Shown: positions 1 to 11,765, counted from the first letter of the stretch. The stretch is DNA of 64,000 nt from Cladopsammia gracilis (GCA_022457155.1 JAJGOT010000467.1:544001-608000); one strand, 5' to 3'. Program-made: numbers and translations. The notes: generated by a model not told the origin, from the sequence alone.

Positions 1-618
1 CCATTATTTTAAAAATGGGGACATAAGCTGTAGACCCTTCAAGCAGCATGGTTCCTTCTTCTTGCGACCCTAACCTTAACCTTTCTCCGACTTTTCACTC
101 CATAAGTTTTCAATTCTGCAAATTTCAAGGGGTCGTCTACGTTAATTAACTTATTAGAAGAGCTTTTGAGCCAATTGCATAATTTAGCAAAAATACATGG
201 AACTGAGATACCCAATAAAAGAACATGTTTATCAAATGAATTTTATTTTTCTGAGTAAGTGAACAACTCTAAAAAATAATGACATAAATTACTCTATTTT
301 AGTGTCAGTGTGTTTAGCACTCAGGTAGTGCTAAGATGTGGCATTGGTGATTGATAATTGCTAACTAAAAGTAGAAGTGGGAGCTGTAGGTTTAAATAAC
401 AAAAACCTATTTTTAATTCTGTAGAGCCAATAACGGTAACCTTTGCGTAGGTATATTTTACTCGTTGGCTTAAGTAATAAAAAGAAGCCCGTTAAATAAT
501 TTTCAGTAGAATTTGGGCACATAAAACGACAGTTTAGTGGCTGATTTTTAGTTAGAAATGCATTTTTTGTTTGTTTTTAATATCTCTTGGTCAGCTGTTG
601 CTAGCAAGTTGTCTATTA
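1..618. other. Downstream flank, nothing recognised
   Basis: AT-rich DNA downstream of the gene A exon. I see no exon, signal-peptide exon, repeat with clear ends or RNA gene. Confidence 0.5.
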
Positions 619-624
619 TTTAAT
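619..624 (-). terminator. Poly(A) signal candidate for gene A exon
   Basis: ATTAAA on the minus strand about 40 bases after the stop of gene A. It is the commonest variant hexamer and the only good candidate nearby. Confidence 0.4.
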
Positions 625-663
625 GGCTTTTTTTCTGGTCCCAGCCTTCAGTGATACTCAGTT

Positions 664-1223
664 CTAATGGCACATTTCAAACCCTGTCGTTAGCGATCTT
701 GTCTTGCGATGATGACGATGATGAATCAAAGACTTTTTTCTACTGCAGCACTGCGCAGGACAGGGTGGTGCGCAGTTCGTTGCATAACAACTTTGATCAC
801 ATGACACGGGTGGAGCCTGGGGGACATATGCGGGCTCCATCTGGCCAGCGGGTGGTGCGAATTCCGGTTGGGGTCCCATAGGGGGAAATACGGGTTGGGG
901 TCCCATTTGGGGGACCGCCGGGGCGGGACCCATGGGAGGTGCGGCTCCCATGCAACAATCAGCGAGGTAACTCGGTGCACATGTCTGGGGGCACGGACCT
1001 GCTCCGGAACCTACCGGAGGGGTAGGGGGCGGTATGAGAATGTCCGCGCAACAAGTTTCAGAACATGATGGGGCGCATCCAACTGGATCCTTGCATCTGG
1101 CAGGGTCACAGTATCGAGGCTGTGGACAAGGGTTCATCGCAGAAGGAGGTCCCGGATGGGGGTGACCTCCCAGAGGACCGATTACCTTATATGGTAATGG
1201 TTTTTCTGGCGGTGCTGGCGTTG
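664..1223 (-). CDS. Gene A: orphan terminal exon, multi-CRD proline-rich protein without collagen
   Basis: One open exon of 185 codons plus a split first codon. It starts after a good acceptor (pyrimidine tract ending CTGTAG, exon from 1223, phase 1) and ends at TAG 664-666. The protein opens with a Pro/Gly-rich stretch, then has three cysteine-rich units: CDPARCKDPVGCAPSCSETCC, a five-cysteine unit CPQTCAPSYLADCC, and CDQSCYATNCAPPCPAQCC. These match the minicollagen CRD pattern with small insertions or a missing cysteine. The linkers are PPMGP/PQPVFPP-like. No Gly-X-Y run is present. The C-terminus is a His/Lys/Arg-rich tail (SLIHHRHHRKTRS). It is closest in layout to gene B, 0.9 kb upstream. 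No signal peptide or leader exon lies between 1223 and gene B, so it may be an alternative last exon of B or an orphan duplicate. Expected role, by family, is a disulfide-linked nematocyst wall component. The internal ATG at 1137 is probably not a start. Confidence 0.72.
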
Positions 1224-2102
1224 CTACAGAAAGAAGGAAAACGAAAATAGATTAGCTTGCATTTTTGACAACAACGCTATATAGGCTATCTATGTTTACT
1301 TTCTCAGCCAAAAACGTCTTCTAGAAAGGGATGGTACATTTCCTAATTGGAATTTCAAGATTTACGGAAGCTTATAAACACATCAAGGCTTCCGAACTAT
1401 AACTTTCGAATTTGTTTCAATTGTGCATTTTTTTCTCTTTCCATGGCTTTGTCTTCGGTTCTGTCTTTGTTGTTGTCAAATATACAAGCTTAGGAATTTA
1501 AGTGAGAAGTTAAAGATAGGAAGCCTTGTGAGCAGTGAAGGAGGCAGTAATTAAAGAGACCACATCATGCTATTTTCCATTTTGATCGATTACTGTCTTC
1601 ATGTAGCTCAGACAATAAGTAGCGAATAGCTGTTTTAAACGAGTTGTTGCGCAAAAATCTCATAACTTTAATTTTTGTGTCGGTCTGACGGAACATAAGA
1701 TGAGTTGAAAAATCTTGCCCAATTCTGAGTATCTCACCTCTTCACGACATTCTACTTTTTTTAGTTGGTTTTCATGTAAGGACAATTCGCGATTACCAGA
1801 ATGGACTTAAATAGCATGATTTCGCCTCAAAGAAACTTCCAAGAAATATATGTCAAAATATTTCAATCAAAGCACATTTATTCCTCCAAATCACTCTATA
1901 AAATTAATCCGTAATTCTAACTGCAAAGAACGTAAAATTTAGTTTACAATTCATCTAAAAATTATAGATTTATCAAAATTCAATTTCATATATCAATGCG
2001 TAGCTTTTTATAGCATCCTTGGGACACAGCAGATATCAGTGTAACGTTGCTATGCAACCCAAGTAGTAAATTCTATTTACAGCTGAGGTTCGAGAGTCGT
2101 CT
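1224..2102. other. Interval between genes A and B
   Basis: Holds the 3' untranslated part of gene B and 0.65 kb without recognisable coding content. A minus-strand TATAAAAA lies at 2005-2012, but no leader donor or signal-peptide exon follows it before the gene A acceptor, so it is not called as a promoter. Confidence 0.5.
1877..1882 (-). terminator. Poly(A) signal of gene B
   Basis: AATAAA on the minus strand, about 220 bases past the stop of gene B. Confidence 0.5.
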
Positions 2103-2518
2103 TTAGTGGTGTTTGCTTCCTGCTTTCTTAAGCTCTCCTCTCTTGTGGTGCTTGCAGCATTGAGGGGGGCACTGAGGTCCACAGCCATCTACACAGGTCT
2201 GTCCGCACAGCACAACTGAGGGGCCTGGAGGAGGAGGAGGGGGAGGAGGAGGAGGAGGAGGGGGAGGAGCGCAACATGATGGAAGGTTCAACGGGGCACA
2301 GACAGCGGGGCAGGGAGCTGGCATGGGTGCCGGCATTGGCATGGGAACAGGAGCGCAAGGACTGGGTGGGACACATGGGGGGACAGGTGTGCTACAGCAG
2401 TTCTCCATACAAGCTGGTGCGCAGACTTGCGGGCAAGGGGCAGGGCAGATGCGAGGCTCGGGTGCGGGGGTAGGGACTACAAGAGGTGGTGGACCTTCAC
2501 CTGACTCTGTTGGTGGAG
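2103..2518 (-). CDS. Gene B terminal exon (three CRDs, polyproline)
   Basis: Acceptor TTTTTTCACAG at the 2519/2518 junction, phase 1, stop TAA at 2103. Open throughout. The longer frame reading upstream into 2702 is intron read-through. Confidence 0.85.
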
Positions 2519-5500
2519 CTGTGAAAAAACAAAATGGAAAAGTGAAATTAAAACGTGAAGATGCCTCGGAGATTGATAACTTAATGTGTATTATTTCTTG
2601 CTGTATCATTCCAACATAATAATAGACGTTTGATATCAGTAAAACATCGTTAACCCCTAGATTCATGAAACTTTTAATCGCTAACAGAAAACGGTCAAAC
2701 AAGTTGCAATTCAGCTGTTAGTTCAAAGTATTGCGAGAAGGCACCTAAAATTAAAAGTGAACAGAAAGCGACGAAAATACTCACCACCAGATTCCTCTGC
2801 ACTGCCAGATTCACCTATAAGCATTAAAATAAAACTGTTGAGAACCACTCTGCTGTTAACCTGTGAATATAACCGCCTCTCATCGTTCTTGGGGGCCGCT
2901 AGAGGAGGACCTCTCTTGCGGCCGGGAGAAATAAAAGGAGGCTGTATTCGCAGGCCACTCTTAATTCATAAATTTTAATTGATCTTTGTTGAATTGCTAC
3001 CACCGACTCTTTGCATAGCTCAGATAGTAGGGCATTGCATCGTTGAAGCAAAATAACATTTTTTCAGGACTTTTAACAAACTTTAAAAACGGGTTATGAA
3101 CGAGAAAGGGATCTTACTTACACAGCAAATGGTACCTAATAAGTTTCAGTTTGGGCTCTATCATGTCGTTGTCGCGTTAAATGTTCTACGTAGTATCAAC
3201 CTTGCTTCTGTTTGATTTTATCTTTATTTTCGGCCGACTAGATAAATCCGGCAGCATTTCCGTTCGCGGTCCTTTGCTTCTTATTTACTTAATAAAGCGT
3301 TCTGGTACAAAAGAGGCTTAAACAAGTGACCTACAGCAAGCCAATTTAAAGTTGATATTTTATTTTGTTGAAACAATATTATGGTTTATTAGAAGTATAT
3401 TACAGAACGTTGACGTCCCTGGGATTGTTGACAGCAACGCGGCAAAGTTTCATCCTTTGGGACCGCTTAAGCGAATTGCGAATGGCGCATAGCGAATAGC
3501 GAATTTCAAATAGCGAATAGCTAATAGTGAACAGGGAATATGTAATAGTATTAAGGACTAGGGAATAGAGAATAGAGAATAGGGAATAGGGAATAGAAAA
3601 TTGGAAATTGAGAATATAGAATAGGAAACAGAACATGGAACATGGAACATGGAATAGGTAATGGCGAATAGGTAATTGAGAATAAAGAATAGAAATTAGG
3701 GAATAGAGAATAGGCAATAGGGTATAGGGAATAGGGAACCACTTATTTTGACGTATATATGTGGCAAAACATTATGACGCAAGAGCACGAAATTTTGGAC
3801 AAGACGCTCTTATAAGCAAGATTCCATGGATGAAAGACGTCTAATGCCATTAAAAGATAGCAGAATATCTTGTTTAATTAGAAACACGTGCTCACAAAAA
3901 GCTCCAGATTCAGAACTGATTTTAACCTACAATTTTAAAGAGCCTTTTCGCTGAAGAAAGAGGACAAAAACCCGGGCACTGTTACTAGAAATGGCCGTTT
4001 CTTTATTTTGTTTCCCGATTTACGAGTTATTTATCTCGAATGCTCAATAGTTATTTGGATTGTTGTCAGTTTTAGTCGAGGAATCCATTGATTGTTCTTA
4101 TTAGTTTATTTTCGCTCATCTTGCCTTCCTTTCGCCTAGATCGATCCTTCAGAAACATGTAGCTTAACATACGTTACCGTCTTACTTCACTGCCGGACAC
4201 CTTAAAAAATGAGTACAGCAAAGCCGAAATTGGAGACCTTTCTCCACTTGGTGTGATTCTCGCGCTATGCTCGCGCGACAATTTTATTAGCCTCTTGAAT
4301 CCAGAAGTGTGAATACCACATTGCCTAGTGAGACCCTAGTGTTGGGACTGAAGCACTGGGAATCCACTTACCGGCACTGCCTGAGGCGTCATCCGCGGCT
4401 AGTTCTTCAGGGGCAGGCTCATCATGCTTCTTCTCTTCTGTCGTTATGAAACAAAATTATGCAGATTAAAACATTTATGCTTGAGGTCAAATACTTAGTA
4501 ATTAGAAGCAAGAAAAAAAAATTAAGATGAGAAAGTCAATCTCTGATACATTTTATCGTTGATTGATTCATCCCAAGTTATTTTTTCATATATATCATTT
4601 CATATTTTTATACTGATAATTAAGAACTGATAGTTAAGTAAGAATGCGTGTAAGAACTAGGCAATGCTCTATTGTTCCACGGCATTTCGCTTTCCCCTCG
4701 TAAGATTGTTTAGGTTTTTCTTTCTGCGAATACATCAACCTATGGAAAACATGTTTTTTTTTTTAAATAAAATTTACTGGAACTTTATTTTAAAGTGATG
4801 TTTCTTTTGTGCTACAAGATTTCATCCAATCGTGAATCTCCAAAACTTTAGCCAAGAAAGGCTTCCAATGTATTAATTTTACATGTTTCCCACATAGAAC
4901 TTTGGTTGCATTAAAACTCAGAATAGTTTTCACTAAAAGGGAACCAATAAGTAAACTAGAGATAAACAAATGCACTACCTGGCTAAGTGATGGTAGATTT
5001 TCAGATTTTAGCCAATGAGGTGGACGGTTTCAACAATATCACAATTAACACCTTTCTGCGTTCCTTGCCGTTAGGTTTCCTAGTTCTTACTGGGACCATT
5101 ACTTAAATGCTAATAACTTGTAATAGTTAATAGCCCTTCATGTTTACATCAGACTAGCTAATTTCACCCCAAAGCCTCGCTTTCGAAGTGTTAACCTGTG
5201 ACAATCTCGTCAATGTATTCTCAAAGGAGCAAAGTTGAAAAGAATATATACCTACTCAAAAACAGCGTGAACTTGTCAAAGGTTTGCAAGGAATTTCGTA
5301 CAAAAGAGGCTTGTTGGTGAATTTTGAGCTGGTGACGTCAACATGCTTAAGGCCTCTTAAAAATACTTTAGTGTTCGCTGAATCACTTCAAAACCAAGTG
5401 TTGCTATTATGTCATTAACTAACTTTAACGTCTATGTTCACCCCGCTAATAAGGATAACAAGTACTTAAAGACGTATGGAAACTTAGACAATGGAGCGGT

Positions 5501-8116
5501 TTTCAATTGAGTACCGAAAGTAATTTCGCGATTGCTTTAGTTTTTTATTGCTTTGCTTTGTGATTTGCCTAAAACTCTCGCGCCACTTTTTCAACCAATC
5601 AGGAGTAAAACCAAAACCAATCGTGATTTCCTTGCAAGCGTTTTCCCGCGCTAAGCGCCGGACACATGTATTTGATCTGATTAATTCATTACTGAGATTG
5701 TCCCAGTCTTTTGTGATTGCCCATAGAGAAATTATTTTGGTCTTGGTTTTACGACACTCAATTGAAAACCGCTCTTATGATGCAAACCAAACCCAAATCC
5801 AATCATGAATTTGCTCACACATTTTAGTTTCCCGATATCAAGGTACCAGTACGTAACATGTTTCCTTTGCGGGTGCATTCATTCACTCGGGCTTGTCTTT
5901 AAATGGTTTACTTTCGGTTTTCTTGATTTTCGGCCATCTTTAGAAAACTTCTTTAAAGGACAAACCTCACTTTGTAAATATTATTTCGTAAAGATAAGTT
6001 TTGCGACGTTTGTAACCAATTACAAGGGCGGCTTCAAGCAATAAATGAATACATGAGAAACAAATGCAGGTTTGCAAAGTGAACGTTCGCTCTGGCGAAG
6101 GACTAGTGCTCGAAACGTCAGCTTTTGATTCTGTTTACGGTGGCCAGTTTACCTTACTTCCCCACCCCTCCCCCCGTCAGCTTTTGAATCTCTTTACGGT
6201 GGCCAGTTTACCTTACTTTCTCACCCCTCCCTTCCCCCGTCAGCTTTTGATTCTGTTTACGGTGGCCAGTTTACCTTACCTCCCCACCCCTCCCCCCGTC
6301 AGCTTTTGAATCTCTTTACGGTGGCCAGTTTACCTTACTTCCTCACCCCTCCCTCCCCCCGTCAGCTTTTGATTCTGTTTACGGTGGCCAGTTTACCTTA
6401 TCAACTCAATTTTTAAAACCAAATTTTCGTGAATGTTAATACAATAAGATCGCGAACGAAAATCTGTTATAATAACACTTATTTGAAGAAAGATTACGGA
6501 ATAACACCAAATAACTGAATCACAAAATAATACATATGAATACACAGAATTGGAAAACGGCATTTCAAAGCAAAATGAAAAAAAAAATGGCTCTACATAG
6601 TCCACATCTGATTTTAATCAAGCAAGTGGTTTCATGTTTACTGAAGAATGTTTACTGAAGAACTGAAACTGAAGTAAATTACGTGAAAGAGAAACCATTA
6701 AATGTCATGAGGGATCCTGTCCACATGTAGGGACCAGAAATGTGGGTATGAGAGTGAGTGTTAAATATTACCTTTCGGCTGAATTGTCGTGGAAATTAGA
6801 ACTTTTAGTAGCTTACCGTGGTGTGATTTCTTGTGGTGTTTTGCTAGCAATGGAGAGAGAAAAGGACCAGCATTACAATATGAACCTAACATTTTTATGA
6901 GGGGCTTCAAGGTAATGTAATTTTAGACGACGATGTTGCACCACGATTCAACTCTAACAACGATTTGCAAAAGCCAAATTCAAAACTCAGAAAGATCCCA
7001 AAATTTCCATTTGTAGAATGTCTAAAACTGAGAAAAATGCTGCTCAATAGCTTTTATTTCATTGGCCAAACTGCACTTTTTAATAGCCTTTTTTCTGGGA
7101 ATGAAGGTATGGCTACAGAAAGACGAATGGTTTAAAGACTGAATTTGCGGATCATGAATATTATAACTGGGTTCTTTTGAGATTTGGTCAGTTTGTTTGA
7201 AATAATCGGCCCTTCTTTTGACAGTTTTGGAGCTTAAAATTTTTACTTGATCTTATCTACCTGATATTTTATCAGTTACGAAATTTGTAGCTAAAGAAGA
7301 ACAGGTTAATCGCTGTACATGCAGGTTTCATCAGAACCAGGTAATCTTTTCTTGATGACTTTGCGATAAAACTCCTAAACTTGGAGTAATTTTATGGGAT
7401 ATTGAACCATAAATGAAACAGTCAAATTTTTTTGTAATGCAGCAACTACACTTAAAATGGTTTATACTTCAAATGTAACTATACTACTACATTAAGCTAG
7501 GAATTTGTCTTGACGCCCCCTCGGCCAGCAAAGTTGACATTTTCCGTCCATTTTGATTCGTTCCGTGTTAAGTGAAAGGCCACTTCACTTGATCTACTTA
7601 ATAGTCCAAAACTATATGCCTCTTATCAACGTTATGAGTAAAACAATAACAGGTAAAATTCGCGGAGAAAATGTGATTTCGTCTTTATTTGGAATATTTT
7701 TTCAATCGTCATTTTTGGGGCTAAAATTCATAAATATGTTTTTAGTTTATCGTAATGTTATCCAACCCACGCTAGAAACCGAGATATGTCTCATCAAACG
7801 TATATTTAGATATAGCCGATTCCATGCAATAAAATATTAACCTATTCAGTCCAACCGTAACCGAATGAATCCCAATTTATCATGAAATCGCACGCTTTCT
7901 CGGCAAAGGAGGTGACGTGAATTTTAGGGAACAGACAAAAATGCTTACGAGCATTTTTACCGTAAAAGCCTCTTGGGTTTACAGTCATCCTAAAACACTT
8001 CAAATTGGGAACGCTTTTCATAACAATGACTTACCTTTCAGGGACTTTGCGTCCACAGTTAATGTGGATAGGGTAAGGCCAAGAAAGACCAAAAACACGA
8101 AATATCTAAGACCCAT
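2103..8116 (-). CDS. Gene B: secreted triple-CRD polyproline protein, collagen-less minicollagen relative
   Basis: Predicted join of five coding exons: 8116-8035, 6843-6817, 4437-4372, 2814-2785 and 2518-2103, all introns phase 1, about 206 aa. Exon 1 gives a signal peptide (MGLRYFVFLVFLGL...). Exons 2 to 4 give a propeptide that is first His/Lys-rich (KHHKKSHH), then acidic (DEPAPEELAADDASGSA, then ESGSAEESG). The terminal exon carries CPAPCPQVCAPACMENCC (canonical CRD), a shorter CPAVCAPLNLPSCC, a run of about 14 prolines, and CGQTCVDGCGPQCPPQCC (canonical CRD), then a basic His/Lys tail. There is no Gly-X-Y domain. Canonical CRDs and polyproline are the hallmarks of minicollagens; proteins such as NOWA and cnidoin also carry CRDs, so this is likely a cross-linking partner in the capsule wall. 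That role is inferred. The exon joins rest on splice consensus and frame only. Confidence 0.75.
2785..2814 (-). CDS. Gene B acidic propeptide microexon (30 nt)
   Basis: Flanked by an acceptor ending CTTATAG and a donor G|GTGAGT. Phase 1 at both ends; adds GESGSAEESG-type acidic residues. Neighbouring exons join it in frame, and its Glu/Ser/Gly composition continues that of the exons on both sides. Confidence 0.68.
3480..3742. repeat. Degenerate GAATAG minisatellite in gene B intron
   Basis: About 260 bases of imperfect repeats of GAATAG/GGAATA/GCGAATA units. The open frames on its minus strand (YSLFSILYS-type) are repeat translations. Confidence 0.85.
4372..4437 (-). CDS. Gene B acidic propeptide exon (66 nt)
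   Basis: Acceptor CGACAG, donor G|GTAAGTGG, phase 1-1. Encodes EKKHDEPAPEELAADDASGS plus one Ala, moving from basic to strongly acidic. Confidence 0.72.
4438..5493. other. Gene B intron, nothing recognised
   Basis: AT-rich intron sequence between the 66-nt acidic exon and the MITE at 5.5 kb. A 61-codon minus-strand frame at 4790-4975 starts with a hydrophobic stretch but lacks convincing flanking splice sites. Confidence 0.4.
5494..5774. mobile_element. MITE, GAGCGGTTTTC family, copy 1
   Basis: Terminal inverted repeats GAGCGGTTTTCAATTGAGT at the left and ACTCAATTGAAAACCGCTC at the right, 281 bases apart overall. The family recurs at 22.1 kb and as a fragment at 50.7 kb, with shared internal blocks (GCGCCACTTT, TTTTCCCGCGCT). 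No transposase is encoded. Confidence 0.85.
6119..6403. repeat. Tandem repeat, alternating 59/63-bp units
   Basis: Four full units and one partial, starting at 6119, 6178, 6241, 6300 and 6363. Unit type alternates (GATTCTGTTTACGG versus GAATCTCTTTACGG; 59 and 63 bp), so the higher-order unit is 122 bp. The first unit follows CGAAGGACTAGTGCTCGAAA, a motif related to the one at 62.6 kb. Confidence 0.92.
6817..6843 (-). CDS. Gene B His/Lys propeptide microexon (27 nt)
   Basis: Acceptor CTCTCTCCATTGCTAG, donor G|GTAAGC, phase 1-1. Encodes KHHKKSHH. Its composition matches the His/Lys exon found in gene G, which supports it being real despite its size. Confidence 0.65.
8035..8116 (-). CDS. Gene B signal-peptide exon
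   Basis: Acceptor CCTATTGCAG four bases before the ATG; donor G|GTAAGTCA. 27 codons: MGLR, a hydrophobic core of about 16 residues, then VDAKSLK. Chosen as the start because it is a clean signal peptide in the right phase. Confidence 0.78.
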
Positions 8117-8358
8117 CTTCCTGCAATAGGAAGAAACAAATATCATTCGTTTATTTGATCAAAAGCCAATTAAAGCTGTGGTTAAAATTGTTTTGGTTCT
8201 TTAACGTTATGGTTCATGATCTTAAAGAGTTCCGGCTTCTTTGTCTACACAGTTAATTTAAAACCTCTTCTGTCGAGAGAGATATAAAGACAAGAAAACC
8301 GTCACTTCATCTGAAGAACTAGAAACACACAGGAAAGTGTAAAAATTCAATCTCATAC

Positions 8359-8416
8359 CTTTGTCCGACAGCTTTTTCTCTTTCTACAGGAACGCTGTTT
8401 GTTGTTAATTTTACTC
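8359..8416 (-). promoter_or_regulatory. Gene B leader exon and TATA-like box
   Basis: Donor AAAG|GTATGAG with exon end at 8359 and an AT-rich GTAAAATTAA element at about 8404-8414. This is the same TATA-to-donor spacing (about 45-60 bases) seen at the other genes, but the TATA is weak here. Confidence 0.4.
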
Positions 8417-8419
8417 AGC

Positions 8420-10440
8420 TGCGGAGTAAAGGACAAGAGAGCAAGCCTCGTCATTTACCCATGATGTAAGAATATTAATCTAAGGGTTATCGACCGGTCG
8501 TTCACGGTACCGGTTGTTATCCATTGTTCACAGCAGTGCAAGCGTTAAATGTTTCATAGACGGCAGAAACAGAAACAGAAAACAGAAACAGAAACAGAAA
8601 CCGACTACCTTGTCAAGGCCAAAGAGCGTTCCATTGAATGGAAGTTTAATTACCCCTAGTGACCTCCATATTTAGGAAAGTGTTGCATTGAAGATGACAG
8701 AACGACAGAGAATCTTAGAAGCCAATAAATATTCCTCTTTAGCGATCATTTAATACTTGTATAGGTGTTTATAGCAAAGAACCTTTTATTTTACTTCTAG
8801 ATTCACATCTGTATCAGTATCTGTATTTTAGAACGTATTTGAACGCCAGGGATGAAATGTCAAGGTGTGACCATTTAACTAAAGCTACTGAGCAGTGATT
8901 TCATTTGTTCTCTTTGTTGCTCGATATTCTACAAAATTAAATTTAGTATTATATTTTCTTGTTTTATTCTTGGCCGCGATGATAGCAAATGCGCATGTGC
9001 ATAACCGCGCGACAAATTTGAATGAAAATGTTTTTGCCAAGAGCTCATCGGAAACTTACACTGCTATTCAAGTGTAACTTGAAGAACTTGAACTTGAACT
9101 TGAACTTGAAGGACTTGTAGGTTAGTTTTTTTGTCGATTTCTGGACATCTAGTTAGGAACAAGGAAAGTAAGAAACGCTGCTAGGCTTAGAGAGAACAAA
9201 CACTTTGAAGGATTCTTTTGAACAGTCCATGCTTCAATTTGGTTACAATGCTTTGTCTTCGTGCTCTATGGCTCACTTCAACACCCAGCTCTGAACTCTG
9301 TTAAACACATTGTTCAATAATTATTACCTTAGCTGGCGTAGACTGTGGAAATCTTAAAGGACACTCCAGCGAAACCAACCAAAGCGAATTCAATTAAAGT
9401 AGAAACAGTCGACCACCACGCCAATAGAACAAAACTGTGCACCAATAATTTATCATATGCCTCAGTGCATTTCAAGTTTATCTTTTGTTTTGGTATGAAA
9501 TACTTTTTCTCATTTAAACACTAAAATCTAGCGATGATTTTAGCCTAAATCAAAGATTATTGTTGAATAAAAAACTTTTAGACAGCGCTGCTAGGGATAT
9601 TCAAACGAGAAATAACCTTTGTCTTTCCTGCAGGTAACAAACACTGAATTATACCACCCTGTTTGTCAGCTGTTATTCAACAAAACAAATCACCGGTTCT
9701 TGTGGTCTTTATTGCATAAATTCTCACTGTTTTATTACCTTAAGAAATGTTCTTGTTAATATGTCCAGCTTCCGCCGCGTGTTAAGAAATCCGCACTCAC
9801 CTGCAAGCCGCACGCTTGCTCATGTAGCGGATGTCATTACTTTATCCTTCGCGCGAACATTATTCCGCCCAGCTACACACTGGTGCACGAAAATTTCCAA
9901 CCCTATGTTGACCCTCTCACTACTAACGGTGCCTGAGGTCGAAACGCAACTGAAAACATCTAGAAGAGTAAACCTGGATGAGGCACTACATTCTTTTATA
10001 AGAACGTCTATTTTTTGAGTTGAGGTTGACACGGGACTGAACATAGTTTTTGGTGATTTGAGACTGAAAACGTACTTAACAATGTTCTTAACATAAGATA
10101 AATTGTATAGTATTATTTTCAGGAAATCTACCAATTTCCTTAATGTTATTCATATTTGCTATTGTAAAATGGAAAACGACCTGCAATGTTGCGAAATATT
10201 CAAGCATTTAGCTCAGTTGGACTGCACCTTTTATCTTATAAAATTATTACATTATATTTTCTTAATTAGTTTTCCAATTGTAAAAATAAGGGGACAAAAT
10301 AAAGACGTTCTTTACAAAATCTCCACCTGGCTCTGTTCTTAGCACGTTCTTAAAATTTTGGCCAATCTCAGCCTCAACGTTCTTATAAAAATTGTTCTTA
10401 TACAAGATGTACGCCAAATGTCGCACCAAATGTCAATTTC
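8420..10440. other. Interval upstream of gene B, no gene recognised
   Basis: Contains (CAGAAA)n at 8571-8602 and a (CTTGAA)n run at 9078-9113. The open frames at 9761-10018 and 9820-10134 are antisense to one another and show no recognisable domain or splice context. Confidence 0.5.
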
Positions 10441-10455
10441 TACCACAGCAAAATA

Positions 10456-10753
10456 AGCCTTATCACGGTTTTTCCAAAATTTTATATGGGCCCGATAGCA
10501 AAAATCCATCGACACTGCTGGGAAAAGCATCTCAAAATTAGTAAAGTGGCCGAGTTTGAAAGCGATATCTTTTAAAATAGTGGAGATATAGCTCAGCAAA
10601 GTCGGCAAATTTCACATACGTTTGTATCGCGCGGCCAAATTTCTTGCCTACCGGTGGGCCATTTTACTAATTTTGAGATGCTTTTCCCAGCAGTGTCGAT
10701 GGATTTTTGCTATCAGGCCCTTAAAAAATTTTGGAAAAACCGTGATAAGGCCT
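10456..10753. mobile_element. Foldback element, about 100-bp arms
   Basis: The left arm (10456-10560) and right arm (10651-10753) are near-identical in inverted orientation, as in CAGCAGTGTCGATGGATTTT and its complement. Both arms translate to the same HFTNFEMLFPAVSMDFCY string, which only reflects the inverted repeat. Confidence 0.85.
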
Positions 10754-11557
10754 ATAACACAATGGCTGTGAAGTCCATCAAACTTTTTTGTTACATGTTT
10801 TTGACCTTGTCCTCGCAGAAACAATATAGATTTTTAACTGCATTGTGACAATTGACCAATGGAAACGTCTTATTCTTTCAACAGTTACTCAACCAGAGTG
10901 TAAATAAAAGCAAAATAAGAGGACGTGCATAGTTATGATTATTGTAACATAAACTTTTGGCATGGCCTTTGAAGTTTCCAATGTTTCAACAACCATAATG
11001 TCATAGATCATATTGACATGTGCAACTTCAAGTAAAACAAATAAAAATCTCGGATCCCAGCTGTTACTCAAACCAGACTAATTACGGTCATTCAGGAAAA
11101 TAAACTTTAAATTCCGTTTTTATACTCTCCAGAGTGGAGGAGGAGAGGTTTCAACTACCGCCATACTTGGATTTCCTCTAAGGTATTATTAGCCTGTGAT
11201 GTCTTTTCAAGATAAGATGTTATATTTGGAATTTATAATTAAAAGCATTTAAATCCTGTGATATTATTCCAGATGGTAACGTCTTGGAAATCAGTTTTCA
11301 CTTCAGGAGTAAAACCTCAGTTCTTATGGCTTTTTACTTTAATGCAGTACATAGTACGTATTTCCGGTCCCCGAAAAAGCGGAGTAGAGCGAACCCCGAT
11401 CCGAGAGTTTCTCAGCCATTCTTTTTGCGATTTGGGTTGCAAAACACGTACCATGTGACCGATTTGCATCAATGTTTCAAAAAGTGTCTAAAAAATGAAG
11501 TGAAATTAGCAAGTGCTATCTAAAACACTGACTACCTAAAGCGAAGCGTTAGCTATA

Positions 11558-11765
11558 ATAAGTGGAGCTTTCCGGTGGAATAACCTTCCAAAGGAACTAA
11601 GAACAACTCAATCATTGAGCCTTTTTAAAAAAGGTATCAGTGAATGGTTTTCCCTATCGGACTCTCACACGGCAAATATGTAAAACAATGAATTGCTTTT
11701 TTATATTGTAAATACTGATATTTTTAACCGTGTATAAATAAAGATTTTATATTTGATTTGATTAA
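11558..11765 (+). mobile_element. 3' end of a non-LTR retrotransposon
   Basis: The plus strand reads FRWNNLPKELRTTQSLSLF and SEWF before a stop at about 11680. This matches the C-terminal tail typical of CR1/L2-type reverse-transcriptase polyproteins (W-N-x-L-P then FK). It is followed by AATAAAGATTTTATATTTGA-type tail sequence. Strongly 5'-truncated. Confidence 0.6.

Noticed and set aside
664..1137. ATG at 1137 as the start of gene A
   Set aside because: The frame stays open upstream to a strong acceptor at 1223, and a protein starting there would lack a signal peptide.
2005..2012. TATAAAAA as a promoter for gene A
   Set aside because: No leader donor or signal-peptide exon follows before the gene A acceptor.
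2519..2702. Extension of the gene B frame up to 2702
   Set aside because: This part is AT-rich and ends in a pyrimidine tract and CAG acceptor; it is intron read-through.
10339..10848. Two open frames sharing HFTNFEMLFPAVSMDF
   Set aside because: They are the two arms of an inverted repeat, not conserved genes.
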